Source of the DNA: Chitinophagales bacterium
GTDB taxonomy: Bacteria; Bacteroidota; Bacteroidia; Chitinophagales; Chitinophagaceae
Reading direction: 5' to 3'
Assembly: GCA_017303335.1 (NCBI GenBank)
Contig: JAFLBK010000002.1
Coordinates: 62,001 to 126,000 of the forward strand
DNA length: 64,000 nt
Under the pieces are notes generated by a model. That model saw only the letters and a list, made by a program, of their open reading frames with translations, was not told the DNA's origin and made no database searches. A program made the translations under genes and the position numbers. Shown one piece after another: positions 14,783 through 24,332 of this stretch. Numbering within the stretch: the stretch's first letter is position 1; each line of letters opens with the position of its first letter.

Positions 14783-15379
14783 ATGGCCTATAAAAAAATT
14801 GAGCAGTATGATGAAGCGGTTACCGCGGGATTGATGGACAACTACCGAAGTTCGCTGCAGTTACTGGGAGAAGACCCGAACCGCGAAGGATTGATCAAAA
14901 CACCGGAGCGCCTGGCCCAGGCCATGCAGTTTTTGACACAAGGGTATGAGATGGATGCCAACGAGATCCTCAACTCGGCCAAGTTTCACGAAGACGTGAG
15001 CGAGATGATCATCGTGAAGGATATCGAACTGTACAGTCTCTGCGAACACCACATGCTGCCTTTCTACGGCAAAGCGCATGTTGCCTATATACCCAATGGA
15101 TTCATCACCGGCCTGAGCAAGGTGGCCCGGGTGGTGGAAGTGTACAGCCGGCGCCTGCAGGTGCAGGAGCGCCTTACGCACCAGATATTGAACTCGATCA
15201 AGGAAACACTGAACCCGCTGGGCGTTGCGGTAGTGATCGAAGCCTCGCACCTGTGCATGATGATGCGGGGCGTGGAGAAACAGAATTCGGTTACCACCAC
15301 ATCCGCTTTCTGGGGCGAGTTTGAAAAGAACGAAACGAGGAGTGAGTTTGTGAAGCTCATCAGTGCGAAGCTGCATTAA
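14783..15379 (+). CDS. folE: GTP cyclohydrolase I
   Basis: This 198-residue enzyme makes dihydroneopterin triphosphate from GTP, the first step to folate and tetrahydropterins. It shows the canonical [35 protein letters not shown] (zinc ligands Cys and His), [34 protein letters not shown] (third ligand Cys) and a terminal TRSEFVKLI. The length is normal. It follows two PTPS-like genes in the same orientation and is likely cotranscribed, so one transcript would encode the enzyme and its product's users. Confidence 0.96.
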   Translation: MAYKKIEQYDEAVTAGLMDNYRSSLQLLGEDPNREGLIKTPERLAQAMQFLTQGYEMDANEILNSAKFHEDVSEMIIVKDIELYSLCEHHMLPFYGKAHVAYIPNGFITGLSKVARVVEVYSRRLQVQERLTHQILNSIKETLNPLGVAVVIEASHLCMMMRGVEKQNSVTTTSAFWGEFEKNETRSEFVKLISAKLH

Positions 15380-15390
15380 GAACGAGGATC

Positions 15391-15424
15391 TGTTTAGTTG
15401 TTTACTTGTTTATTGGTTTATTGG
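15391..15424. repeat. simple repeat of TTTATTGG/TTTACTTG type
   Basis: TTTAGTTG, TTTACTTG, TTTATTGG and TTTATTGGG units follow folE. The sequence is the complement of the CCAATAAA-type array at 15920-16018, so the two flank the four-helix-bundle gene as an inverted pair. Confidence 0.65.
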
Positions 15425-15537
15425 GAAGAAGGGTATATGTTCTGCTACCCTGATTCCTGGTTATTTTAGCCATTCGTTTCCTGTTTTTTCAGCATTTATT
15501 TGATGCCGGGGCTTCTTAGCTTCCGGGAAACCATTCC

Positions 15538-15912
15538 ATGTACACACTGGATAATCTTGATGTTTATAAACAGGCCCAGACTTTTGGGGATAAGATTTGG
15601 TTTATCGTGGCGAAGTGGGATAATTTTGCGAAGTTTGGCCTGGGCAGGCAGTTGACCAATGCGGCCGATTCCATCGCTTCGAACATAGCGGAAGGATACG
15701 GTCGTTATTTTATCCGGGAAAATATTCAATTTTGTTTTTACAGCAGGGGATCGGTACTGGAAACAAAGAACTGGCTGCAGCGGTGCGAACAAAGAGGCCT
15801 GATCCGTGGAGAGGAGTTTGAACAACTGCTGAACTCGCTAGAGATCATTCACCGGAAACTGAATGGGTATATAAAAGTGCTTAAAGCCAATCTCGGGAAA
15901 CAAAAAAACTAA
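15538..15912 (+). CDS. four-helix-bundle protein (23S rRNA IVP / S23 family)
   Basis: This 124-residue all-helical protein starts MYTLDNLDVYKQAQTF. It has the family's NAADSIASNIAEGYGR segment (about residues 41-56) and FCFYSRGSVLETKNWL. Members were first seen as ORFs inside 23S rRNA intervening sequences and also occur free, as here; there is no rRNA gene nearby. A structurally similar fold is used by the Avd protein of diversity-generating retroelements, but no reverse transcriptase is present. Function is unknown. It sits alone between inverted simple repeats. Confidence 0.88.
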   Translation: MYTLDNLDVYKQAQTFGDKIWFIVAKWDNFAKFGLGRQLTNAADSIASNIAEGYGRYFIRENIQFCFYSRGSVLETKNWLQRCEQRGLIRGEEFEQLLNSLEIIHRKLNGYIKVLKANLGKQKN

Positions 15913-15919
15913 CTAGTAT

Positions 15920-16018
15920 AAAAGTTGCAAAACCACTAAACCACTAAACCACTAAACCAATAAACCGATAAACCACTAAACCAATAAACCACTAAACCAA
16001 TTAACCAATAAACATTAC
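15920..16018. repeat. AAACCACT/AAACCAAT short tandem repeat array
   Basis: About ten units of an 8-base repeat (AAACCACT, AAACCAAT, AAACCGAT variants) run up to the fabD start codon at 16021, so the fabD ribosome-binding region consists of repeat sequence. It pairs in inverted sense with 15391-15424. Confidence 0.85.
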
Positions 16019-16020
16019 CA

Positions 16021-16911
16021 ATGGCTCACGCATACGTATTCCCCGGCCAGGGATCGCAATTCAGTGGAATGGGAAAGAACCTCTACGAATCCCACCCGGC
16101 TTCCAAAGACCTTTTTGAGCAGGCCAATGAAATACTCGGCTTCCGCATTTCCGAAATCATGTTCAATGGTTCGGATGAAGACCTCAAGCAAACCAATGTA
16201 ACCCAGCCCGCCGTTTTCCTGCATTCGGTGATCGCTTTCAAAACACTGGAAAATCCCAGGCCGGCCATGGTAGCCGGTCATTCGCTGGGCGAGTTCTCGG
16301 CGCTGGTGGCCAATGAGGCGCTCAGTTTCGAAAGTACGCTGATGCTCGTATCCATCCGGGCGCAGGCCATGCAGCGTGCCTGCGAAATGAATCCTTCCAC
16401 CATGGCGGCCGTGCTGGCGCTGGCGGATGAAAAGGTGGAAGAGATCTGCCAGGCGGTTACCACCGAAACCGGCGAAGTGGTGGTGGCGGCCAATTACAAT
16501 TGTCCCGGGCAACTGGTGATCAGCGGTACCATCAAAGGAATCAATATCGCCTGCGAACGCATGAAGGCGGCTGGCGCCAAGCGTGCGCTGGTATTACCCG
16601 TTGGCGGCGCCTTCCATTCGCCGTTGATGATGCCGGCCAAAGAAGAACTGGCGGCAGCGATCGACGCCACGCATTTCAATACGCCCATCTGCCCGGTATA
16701 CCAGAACGTGGTTGCTAAGGCAGTGAGTGATCCTGCCGAAATAAAAAGAAACCTGATCGACCAGCTTACCGGCGCCGTACGCTGGACACAGAGCGTTCAG
16801 CACATGATCGCCGACGGGGCTACCCGTTTTACCGAAGCCGGTCCCGGAAAAGTATTGCAGGGCCTGGTGCAGAAGATAAACAAAGAGATGCTGGTGGATG
16901 GGGTGAGTTAG
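16021..16911 (+). CDS. fabD: malonyl-CoA:ACP transacylase
   Basis: This 296-residue enzyme loads malonyl groups from CoA onto acyl carrier protein for fatty acid synthesis. It has FPGQGSQFSGMGKNL at the N terminus, the nucleophile elbow VAGHSLGEFSALV (Ser near residue 90), the catalytic-His segment GGAFHSPLM and a terminal TEAGPGKVLQGL. The length is normal. It is not in a fab cluster; both sides are simple repeats, which suggests rearrangement around it. Confidence 0.96.
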   Translation: MAHAYVFPGQGSQFSGMGKNLYESHPASKDLFEQANEILGFRISEIMFNGSDEDLKQTNVTQPAVFLHSVIAFKTLENPRPAMVAGHSLGEFSALVANEALSFESTLMLVSIRAQAMQRACEMNPSTMAAVLALADEKVEEICQAVTTETGEVVVAANYNCPGQLVISGTIKGINIACERMKAAGAKRALVLPVGGAFHSPLMMPAKEELAAAIDATHFNTPICPVYQNVVAKAVSDPAEIKRNLIDQLTGAVRWTQSVQHMIADGATRFTEAGPGKVLQGLVQKINKEMLVDGVS

Positions 16912-16917
16912 GGGTTG

Positions 16918-17045
16918 GTTTATTTGTCAGTTAGTTTATTAGTCTATTAGTTTATTGGGTGAATACCTGAACCAATAAACCAGTAACCCAGTAAACCAAT
17001 AAACCAGTAAACCAATAAACAAATAAACCAGTAAACTACTAAACC
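16918..17045. repeat. inverted pair of simple repeat arrays
   Basis: The left half consists of TTTATTAG/TTTATTGG units and the right half of AACCAATA/AACCAGTA units, its approximate complement. The transcript could fold into a long imperfect hairpin between the convergent fabD and the large T9SS protein gene, and may act as a bidirectional terminator. Confidence 0.75.
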
Positions 17046-17047
17046 AC

Positions 17048-19897
17048 TTACCTGGCGATCGTTACCGTTCCTTTCCGTTGAATGATATTTCCCCTGTAGT
17101 CTACGCCCTCGGCGATCCATACATAGGCGCCGGTGGGTTGTGCCGTTCCCCTGATCTTTCCATCCCAGCCATAGAGCGGGTCTTCGGTACTGAAGATCAT
17201 ATTTCCCCAGCGATCGAATAAGCGGAAGTAATGGAAGTCGCGGATACCAACCGGTATGGCCCGCAGGCGGTCGTTCAATCCGTCGCTGTTCGGGGTAAAT
17301 GCGTTGGGCACGTAGATATTGGGTCCCTTGTACACCTTCACTTTAATGTCATCCACAGCGATACAACCGATGCTGTTGCGGGCGGTGAGGGTATAGGTGA
17401 TGTCCCTGTCGGGTATGGCAACGGGGTTTTGACTGCTGGCATCATTTAATCCGTAAGCAGGCGACCAGGTGTACTGGATGAAGCCGATATTGTTCACATC
17501 CACCGCATGCAGGGGCAGGGGCTGGTTAATGGCCAGTACCGTATCTCTTCCCGCGAATACAATGGCCGGTCGTGTAACCGTAACGCGAACCGTATCACGC
17601 TTCAATGAATTACAACCGTTGGCATCGGATACATGCAGGTAATAGGAGATGGAGCCGTTCAGTTGAATGGCGGTTGGGTTCGCGACGCGGGGGTTATCCA
17701 GGTTGGCCGACGGGCTCCAGAAATACGATGTGCCGCCCGAGCCGGTGAGTACCGTGTTCTGTCCATAACAGATCGTTTGATCGGCCCCCGCATGGGCCTT
17801 CGGCGCCGGGTTTACAAGCACGGTTACGGAATCGGTCATCGAACAGATACCGATCGTAGCGGTAACATAATAGCGGGTGGTGCTAACAGGTGATGCCACC
17901 GGGTTGGGAATGTTCGGATCATTCAGTGAAGCGGCGGGTGTCCAGGTAAAAGCCAGGCCATTCGAATGGGCGATCAGTTGTTGTGTTTTTCCTTCGCAGA
18001 TCACAGGATCGGTTCCCGCGTCGAGTGTGAGGATATTATCGAGTGTAACGGTAACCGGTTGCGTACTGGTGCAATTATTATCATCCCGCAGGGTTACGGT
18101 ATAATTACCCGGTGGCAGGCGAAACACATTCGAGGATTGAAAATTCACTCCGTCGACCGAATACGCGTAGGGCGCTTTACCGCCGCTGGTGCTGACTGTA
18201 ACCACACCGTCGGCGCCGCCACCCGTGCAGGTAACAGGCACCACGGCAATACCGGTGATGAGCAGGTCGGGATAGGCCTGTACCAGGCTGATCAGCAAAC
18301 TATCGATGCAACCGCTGGCATCCTTGATCCTGACCACATAATTTCCAACGGGCAGGTTGCTGAATGTGCTGTCGGGCTGATAAGGTCCGTTATTGATCGA
18401 ATACTGTACAGGGCCCGTCCATTCGAAGCCGCCGGATACCCGTATCTCGCCGGTGGACGCGTTTTTACAATTGATATCCTTCTTCGACACAAAATCAAGC
18501 GTTTTAACCATCACCCAGGAAGAGTCGCGGCCATGACAGGTACCTTCGGTGGCCGTGCAGTAATAGGTGGTGAACGGGGCCGTGGGTGCGGCAACGGGTG
18601 TGCGTATGTTCAGGTTGCTGAGTGTGGGGTTCGGATCCCAGGTATACTGCGAATAACCCGGCGAGGCGGTTAAAACAACCGTACTGTTCTTACACAGGCT
18701 GATCGTATCGGGTGTGATGCCGAGGGTATCGTAATCGCGGATCTGGATCACGGTGCTGTCGGTTGGGATGGTGCCGCATCCGGCCAGTGCGAATATTTTT
18801 ATTGTTTCAATTCCTTCGGGCATGTTGTCGATGATGGGCACTACGTTCACCGTAACTTCTGTCTGGTTCGACGGTATGGTTACGATACCTGGTAATGTCA
18901 GCATGTCTACCCCATTGGTGGCGGTACCGGTGTACGAAAGCGTAACGGGCAGGGGTGATGCTTCGGCCCTGGGCCTTTTCACTTTAAAAGATCCGGTAGC
19001 GCAGCCTTCCACGAGGTAACTGTTGTTCTGCTGGTCAACCTGCGTGGTATTTTGCAGGGTAACGGCGTTCGACGAAAGACTTTTTGCTTCGAGGAATACG
19101 CCGCTGTCGAGTATGCCGTCGGATACATCGGCGATCACCAGTTTCAAATGATAGGTCTGGCAGGGTTCAACTTTTGAGATCGCGGTAAATATCGTGGTAT
19201 GTCCGTTGTGCGTGAAAAAAGTATTGGTGAAGTTGTTCACGTAGTATTGCGGAAAGAGGGCGCAGTTGAGATCGTCGCTGATGTTGTTGATGGTAACCGG
19301 GGCCGATGAACCCGGTATCAAAGCGATGTTCTGCAGGCCCACGATGCCGGGGCCGCTGATGAAGAAGGCGAATGCATCGTTGAATTCGCTGCAGGTAAAA
19401 TCGGGGTATTCTTCCGAACTGAAAACGTAATTGAATTTGACGGTATCGCCCAGCGGTACAAAATCGAATTCCAGCACACAGGCATCGTGTGTTTCATTCT
19501 CACCCACACCAATGAGTCTTTCCAGGTCGCGGTCGCCCGAAGGAGTGGCGAGCGGGAATTGCATCAAGCTGGCGAATGCGCTTGGCGGACCTCCGTGTGC
19601 GGGAACCAGGCCATTGCCATCCACGCCCCAGAGATTGCCTTCCGTTTTTGCCCGTCCGTTGGTGAGTACGATGCCGCTGTCGATGCCGATGGCATTTCCG
19701 CCAAGGTTTTTAAAAATGCCGGTGCCCCGGGCATCCGCCCGAAGGCTGATATTGCTTACGGATACGCCTTGCCCCAGCAGGTAATCGACCAATGCCTGCG
19801 CATTGCTTTGCGCAACCACCTGCAACTGGGCCTGCAGTGAAACCGCAGCCAGCAGGAAGACAAGCAGCAACAACGATGCTTTGTGGAAGAACCTCAT
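17048..19897 (-). CDS. choice-of-anchor L / T9SS type B sorting domain protein
   Basis: This secreted protein of about 949 residues starts at 19897 (MRFFHKASLLLLVFLLAAVS), a clear signal peptide; an open frame extends 21 codons further. A choice-of-anchor L domain follows (QALVDYLLGQGVSVSN; GIVLTNG; EFDFVPLGDTVKFNYVFSSE), then a Calx-beta-like segment and several Ig/PKD-like repeats containing D-x-x-x-C pairs and the recurring phrase YTWDPNP or FTWTPA. The C terminus is a CHU_C / gliding-motility-associated domain (YVPNAFTPNSDGLNDRL; FDRWGNMIF; GAYVWIAEG). It is exported by the type IX system and anchored or released at the cell surface. The ligand is unknown. Confidence 0.92.
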   Translation of the reverse strand: MRFFHKASLLLLVFLLAAVSLQAQLQVVAQSNAQALVDYLLGQGVSVSNISLRADARGTGIFKNLGGNAIGIDSGIVLTNGRAKTEGNLWGVDGNGLVPAHGGPPSAFASLMQFPLATPSGDRDLERLIGVGENETHDACVLEFDFVPLGDTVKFNYVFSSEEYPDFTCSEFNDAFAFFISGPGIVGLQNIALIPGSSAPVTINNISDDLNCALFPQYYVNNFTNTFFTHNGHTTIFTAISKVEPCQTYHLKLVIADVSDGILDSGVFLEAKSLSSNAVTLQNTTQVDQQNNSYLVEGCATGSFKVKRPRAEASPLPVTLSYTGTATNGVDMLTLPGIVTIPSNQTEVTVNVVPIIDNMPEGIETIKIFALAGCGTIPTDSTVIQIRDYDTLGITPDTISLCKNSTVVLTASPGYSQYTWDPNPTLSNLNIRTPVAAPTAPFTTYYCTATEGTCHGRDSSWVMVKTLDFVSKKDINCKNASTGEIRVSGGFEWTGPVQYSINNGPYQPDSTFSNLPVGNYVVRIKDASGCIDSLLISLVQAYPDLLITGIAVVPVTCTGGGADGVVTVSTSGGKAPYAYSVDGVNFQSSNVFRLPPGNYTVTLRDDNNCTSTQPVTVTLDNILTLDAGTDPVICEGKTQQLIAHSNGLAFTWTPAASLNDPNIPNPVASPVSTTRYYVTATIGICSMTDSVTVLVNPAPKAHAGADQTICYGQNTVLTGSGGTSYFWSPSANLDNPRVANPTAIQLNGSISYYLHVSDANGCNSLKRDTVRVTVTRPAIVFAGRDTVLAINQPLPLHAVDVNNIGFIQYTWSPAYGLNDASSQNPVAIPDRDITYTLTARNSIGCIAVDDIKVKVYKGPNIYVPNAFTPNSDGLNDRLRAIPVGIRDFHYFRLFDRWGNMIFSTEDPLYGWDGKIRGTAQPTGAYVWIAEGVDYRGNIIQRKGTVTIAR

Positions 19898-20034
19898 GTG
19901 CGCAATTAGTTGGGCATACAAGGTAAAAAGAAAAAAAGGCAAGTTCAAGCCGGGCGGCATGTTTTAAACAGCCGGTAAATGTAAATACTGGCCAGGGTTG
20001 ATAGTCAATTGCCTGGGAGCCTTGTGTGATTTGT

Positions 20035-23000
20035 TTAGCGGATAAGTGTTGAATATCCTTTGCGCATGATCAGGTTTCCTTTGTAGTCGACGCCTTCGGC
20101 GATCCACACATAGGTGCCGCTGTTCTGTTCAACACCCTGTATGCGCCCGTCCCAACCCCGGGCAGGATCGGTAATCGTGAACAGCAGGTGACCGAAGCGG
20201 TTGAAGATCTTCAGGTAGTGAAATTCGACCAGGCCAACGGGTATTGGCCTCAGCAGATCGTTCAGCCCGTCGCCATTGGGGGTAAAGGAATTGGGTACAT
20301 AGATATCGGGTCCGCGGAATACCTTGATGCTGATATGGGCGGTGGCGGTGCAATGGTATTTATTGCTGGCCTGTACGGTATAGGTCATGTCTTTATCGAG
20401 CCGTGCAACCGGGTCTTTGATGAACGGGTTGTTGAGTCCGTACACCGGCGACCAGCGGTAATCGATAAAGTCGCTGTTGTTCTTATCAACCGCATTCAGT
20501 TGTACCGGCTGGTTGATGGCAACGGTGCTGTCGGCTTCAATGAATATCGTGGCGGGCGCAGCGAAGGTGATTTTCACTTCATCGGTGGAAGACTCGCAGC
20601 CGTTTGCGTCGGTTACTTTCAGCCGGTACGTGATGCTGACCGGGTTGCCCGGGTTATTCACTTTCGGATCGGCGATGTTCGGGTTGCTGAGATGGGTAGC
20701 GGGCGACCAGGAATAATGTGTACCACCCGTTCCTTTCAATTGATGGTTATTGCCGGCGCAAACAACGGCATCGTTGCCGGCATCGGCTTTCGGTGAGGTA
20801 AGGGCTTTAATTTCAACCGGGGCGATAAAACTGCATCCGTTTGCCGCAACCGCTTTGATGAAGTAGTTGCCGGCCTGCACGTTCGCAGGATTGGTAACCG
20901 CGATGGTTGCCTGCGTATCGGTCCAGTAGGAATAGGTTAATCCGGCTGTTGATCCGGCTGTGAGTGCGGCATTGGTAAGATCGTATGTTTTACCCGGACA
21001 AACACCCGCGGGTGGATTAATCTTCAGCGAAGCAGGCGCCTGTGCGGTGAAATCGGTACTGAAGGATGCGCCGCTGCAGGTTTGATTGATCACCGCTTTG
21101 ATGCTGTACTGCTTTCCGGCCGACAGGTTGCTGAAGATGCCGGTTTGATTGCTCGCAATCATATTGTTACCATCGAACAACTGGTAGGTTACAAGGGTGC
21201 CTGCCGGTGGCAGGGGCGATAAGGACGCGGTGGCCGATAAAGAAGAGCAGTCTGCGGTGATATGGACTGTATAGTTGGTGCCAACAGTGCAATTGCTGGT
21301 AAGATCGAAGGAAGCCACAAACCCATCGCCCGAGGCGTAGAGCAGGTTGCGTTCGGGGTTATAGGCCAGATCGTATATCGAACCGGTATAACCCGGGATG
21401 ATGATATCGGGCATGCTGTCGTCGTCGAAGCTGCTGCCGTTGAAGCGGTATACTTTGATGATGCCGTTCGCGGAGCCTGCGTACACGTTATTGCACTCAT
21501 CGGCGATGATGCCGCCCTGCATCAGCAACTGGTTGCTGGCGACAATGAGCGTTGCGCAGAGAGCGTTGCCGTTGTTTTTGTTGAAGGCCTTCAGGTTTCT
21601 TCCATCCCAGTAAAAAAGATAACCGGCGTTAACAGCGATCGTATTGCTGGAATTATCCAGACCGGAAAGATAAGGGCGATTGGCCGGTTCGTGCAGGGCA
21701 TGGCAGCCGGTAACCGCCGACCAGGCGATATCGTGATGCGAGAACGGGAGTTTGTGTTTGAACAGTTTATTGTCTTCCGCCGGATCGAGGATGGAGGTGG
21801 AGAAAAGCGTGAACAGTTGTCCGTTCGCGGGATCCATGACCATATCGGAGATATCGGTATTGCCGGTATTCACACCCGTGATGTTGATCGGTGAGAAGGT
21901 ATGCGATGCGGGAGCGAAACGGATCAGTTCCACGTTGCTGGTATTGCCCGTACCCGAACCACCGCCGCCGGCGATGTAGATGTTGGCGTTGCCGTCGTTG
22001 CAGTTCCAGAGCATTTTCCAGTTCTGGGCGAAATCATGCCCGGCATCCATGCTGTAATTGTCGTAGTCGCCGTTCCCGTCGAGGCGGATGATCTTGAAGC
22101 CATCGTTGTTGATGCCCTGCCCGAGGTAGATATTGCCATTGATCTTATCTACACACCAGCCACCTCTTGCCGTACCGAATTCCCAGCAGGGTACATTGAG
22201 TGTACCGTTGAAGGTCCATTGCAATACCCCGGCCGCGTTGTACTTACTCAGCCGTTGCACATTGCCATCGCCGCCGCCCACGACGTACATATTGCCCGCG
22301 TAATCGAAGTCAACGTCTTTCGCTTTTCCCGCGTCGGCACCGGTGAGGGTGCCCGTTCCCGAAACGAAGGGATCGATGACGAATCCCCGTTGTTTATTCA
22401 GGCTGGCGGGTAAGGAAAAGCGGATGCTGTTATTGCTGACGCGGAAGGGCGTGGCTATTTTTTGCGAACGATCGTCGGCATAAAAACTTGCTGCCGCGGA
22501 TACGGTGATCTCTTCAATGTCGGAAGCGATGGTCAGGCGACCATCGGCTCCCAACCTTACCGTCTTCACATCTCCACCGTAACGAAACTGTACGTTGGCG
22601 GGGCTGGCGCCCGGCGCAACCACCAGGCTGTATTCGAAGCCATTCGGTTTACCGGCGTCGATGCTGTATACAAGGTCGATACCGGGATAAAGTTCCTTGT
22701 AGGTGATGCGGTTGTATGTTTTTGCACGGGTTGCCGTGAAAAGGTAGGTAACATAGTGCGCCGATTCTTCTTCGGCTATAACAACCGGTCGCGGGTTGGC
22801 ATTCACCCATTCCATGCTGATGAACCGGGTTGTGCTGTTCTGCTTCCAGATATCCCGGTCTGTCATTCCTTTTTTGCGCATGCCGCCGATTTCGTCGGCG
22901 CTGGGTGAACGGGTGCTGCGTTGCAGGTGGATCAATCCCCTGGGTGTGAACAGTACCGGCATCTTCAATCCTTCAAAGCCATACAGGATCTTTCCCATGC

Positions 23001-23229
23001 TTCCGAAGCCTGTGAGTGAATCGTTGTATTGACCGATGTTGCTGATGAAACGGCCTCCGCCGAAGGCGTCGTTATTCTTTTGAAAACCAATTCCGGGAGA
23101 CGTATACTGCGTAAGCGGTGGCACCGGCCTTTGCGCCTGGGCAAAACCGTTACCGCATTGAAGCAGAGGCAGAGAAAATAAGAAAAGAATCAGCAGGTAG
23201 TTTCCTGACCCTTTGCAATAGGTTTTCAT
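20035..23229 (-). CDS. large T9SS type B cargo protein with N-terminal DUF7948-like domain
   Basis: This 1064-residue secreted protein has a signal peptide (LLILFLFSLPLLQCGNGFAQ). The N-terminal third (GRFISNIGQYNDS; YPGIDLVYSI; NGFEYSLVVAPGASPANVQFRY) matches the N-x-G-Q domain common in Bacteroidota cell-surface proteins. A beta-propeller-like region with repeated YNAAGVLQW and YIAGGGG strands follows, then Ig-like repeats, and a CHU_C tail (YVPNSFTPNGDGLNDLL; FNRFGHLLF; GTYVWIAEG). The tail is nearly the same as in the neighbour at 17048, suggesting a tandem pair of paralogues at their 3' ends. The role is probably adhesion; no enzyme motif is seen. Confidence 0.88.
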   Translation of the reverse strand: MKTYCKGSGNYLLILFLFSLPLLQCGNGFAQAQRPVPPLTQYTSPGIGFQKNNDAFGGGRFISNIGQYNDSLTGFGSMGKILYGFEGLKMPVLFTPRGLIHLQRSTRSPSADEIGGMRKKGMTDRDIWKQNSTTRFISMEWVNANPRPVVIAEEESAHYVTYLFTATRAKTYNRITYKELYPGIDLVYSIDAGKPNGFEYSLVVAPGASPANVQFRYGGDVKTVRLGADGRLTIASDIEEITVSAAASFYADDRSQKIATPFRVSNNSIRFSLPASLNKQRGFVIDPFVSGTGTLTGADAGKAKDVDFDYAGNMYVVGGGDGNVQRLSKYNAAGVLQWTFNGTLNVPCWEFGTARGGWCVDKINGNIYLGQGINNDGFKIIRLDGNGDYDNYSMDAGHDFAQNWKMLWNCNDGNANIYIAGGGGSGTGNTSNVELIRFAPASHTFSPINITGVNTGNTDISDMVMDPANGQLFTLFSTSILDPAEDNKLFKHKLPFSHHDIAWSAVTGCHALHEPANRPYLSGLDNSSNTIAVNAGYLFYWDGRNLKAFNKNNGNALCATLIVASNQLLMQGGIIADECNNVYAGSANGIIKVYRFNGSSFDDDSMPDIIIPGYTGSIYDLAYNPERNLLYASGDGFVASFDLTSNCTVGTNYTVHITADCSSLSATASLSPLPPAGTLVTYQLFDGNNMIASNQTGIFSNLSAGKQYSIKAVINQTCSGASFSTDFTAQAPASLKINPPAGVCPGKTYDLTNAALTAGSTAGLTYSYWTDTQATIAVTNPANVQAGNYFIKAVAANGCSFIAPVEIKALTSPKADAGNDAVVCAGNNHQLKGTGGTHYSWSPATHLSNPNIADPKVNNPGNPVSITYRLKVTDANGCESSTDEVKITFAAPATIFIEADSTVAINQPVQLNAVDKNNSDFIDYRWSPVYGLNNPFIKDPVARLDKDMTYTVQASNKYHCTATAHISIKVFRGPDIYVPNSFTPNGDGLNDLLRPIPVGLVEFHYLKIFNRFGHLLFTITDPARGWDGRIQGVEQNSGTYVWIAEGVDYKGNLIMRKGYSTLIR

Positions 23230-23266
23230 GTACGTTCAGTAACGTATTAAAGGTAACAATATTTCA

Positions 23267-23297
23267 TTAAAAAAGCCCCTGGAATTTATGCAGGGGC
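23267..23297 (-). terminator. rho-independent terminator of mdh
   Basis: On the minus strand the stem CAGGGGC/GCCCCTG arms (23291-23297 and 23275-23281) are followed by six T residues. It is placed 24 bases after the mdh stop. Confidence 0.85.
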
Positions 23298-23320
23298 CTT
23301 GGTAAGATGTTGAAAATGAA

Positions 23321-24256
23321 TTAAACGCTCAGGGTATCGAGCACGCTGTTCATGTTGCGGACCGCGTCGGCGCTCTTGTTGAAAAGCGCTTGCTCTTCGT
23401 CGTTGAGTTTGTAGTCGATGATTTTTTCCCATCCATTGCGGCCGATCACAACCGGAACACCGATGCAGATATCTTTTTGTCCGTATTCGCCATCGAGGTA
23501 AACACAGCAGGGATAGAGTTTCTTTTCATCCCGTACGATGGATTCCACCAGTGCGGCACCGGCGGCGCCGGGAGCGTACCAGGCAGAAGTACCAAGCAGG
23601 CCGGTGAGGGTAGCGCCGCCCACCATGGTATCGGCCACCACTTTCTTCACTGCTTCGGCATCGAGGTAGTTGGCAACGGGTGTACCCTGGTAGGTAGCGA
23701 GGCGGGCCAGGGGTATCATGGTGGTATCTCCATGTCCGCCTACAACCACGGCCTGCAGGTCGGTTGCCGTACAGCCCATGGCTGTGGAGAGATAATATTT
23801 GAAGCGGCTGCTGTCGAGGATACCGCCCATGCCGATGATCCGGTTCTTGGGTAAGCCACTCGATTTGAGCGCCAGGTAGGTCATGGTATCCATCGGGTTG
23901 CTGATCACGATGATGATCGCGTTGGGCGAATGCTGGAGGATGTTCTGCGTAACTGTTTTTACGATGCCGGCGTTGATGCCGATCAGTTCTTCACGGGTCA
24001 TGCCGGGTTTGCGGGGAATGCCGGATGTGATCACGGCCACGTCGGTACCCGCGGTTTTGGTATAGTCGTTTGTGCAGCCAACGATCTTGGTATCGAAACC
24101 CAGCAGGGTGGCTGTCTGCATCATGTCGATCGCTTTGCCTTCGGCAACGCCTTCTTTGATATCGAGGAGAACGAGTTCGGTACAGAGTTCTTTACGGGCG
24201 ATATTATCGGCACAGGTTGCACCCACGGCACCGGCACCTACAACAGTTACTTTCAT
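23321..24256 (-). CDS. mdh: malate dehydrogenase
   Basis: This 311-residue NAD-dependent enzyme of the LDH-like MDH type interconverts malate and oxaloacetate. It has the dinucleotide-binding GAGAVGATCADNIA, the SGIPRKPGMTREELI loop with the substrate arginines, ISNPMDTMTYLA and the catalytic GGHGDTTMIPL histidine. The length is normal. It is a single-gene unit with its own terminator and a TACCTTTG promoter box on the minus strand at 24304-24297. Confidence 0.96.
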   Translation of the reverse strand: MKVTVVGAGAVGATCADNIARKELCTELVLLDIKEGVAEGKAIDMMQTATLLGFDTKIVGCTNDYTKTAGTDVAVITSGIPRKPGMTREELIGINAGIVKTVTQNILQHSPNAIIIVISNPMDTMTYLALKSSGLPKNRIIGMGGILDSSRFKYYLSTAMGCTATDLQAVVVGGHGDTTMIPLARLATYQGTPVANYLDAEAVKKVVADTMVGGATLTGLLGTSAWYAPGAAGAALVESIVRDEKKLYPCCVYLDGEYGQKDICIGVPVVIGRNGWEKIIDYKLNDEEQALFNKSADAVRNMNSVLDTLSV

Positions 24257-24296
24257 GACAATCGGGATTTATACGTTGATAAATTATTTTCCGGCG

Positions 24297-24304
24297 CAAA
24301 GGTA
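24297..24304 (-). promoter_or_regulatory. TAnnTTTG promoter box of mdh
   Basis: On the minus strand this reads TACCTTTG, 41 bases before the mdh ATG. No TTG at the usual -33 distance stands out. Confidence 0.5.
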
Positions 24305-24332
24305 TGCAAAACCGTTTGCCGGAAAAACGGAA

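Noticed and set aside
15538..15912. Four-helix-bundle gene as Avd of a diversity-generating retroelement or as a 23S rRNA intervening sequence
   Set aside because: There is no reverse transcriptase, template or variable repeat, and no rRNA nearby.
15920..17045. Short tandem repeats as a CRISPR array
   Set aside because: Units are only 8-12 bases without unique spacers of constant length, and no cas genes are present.
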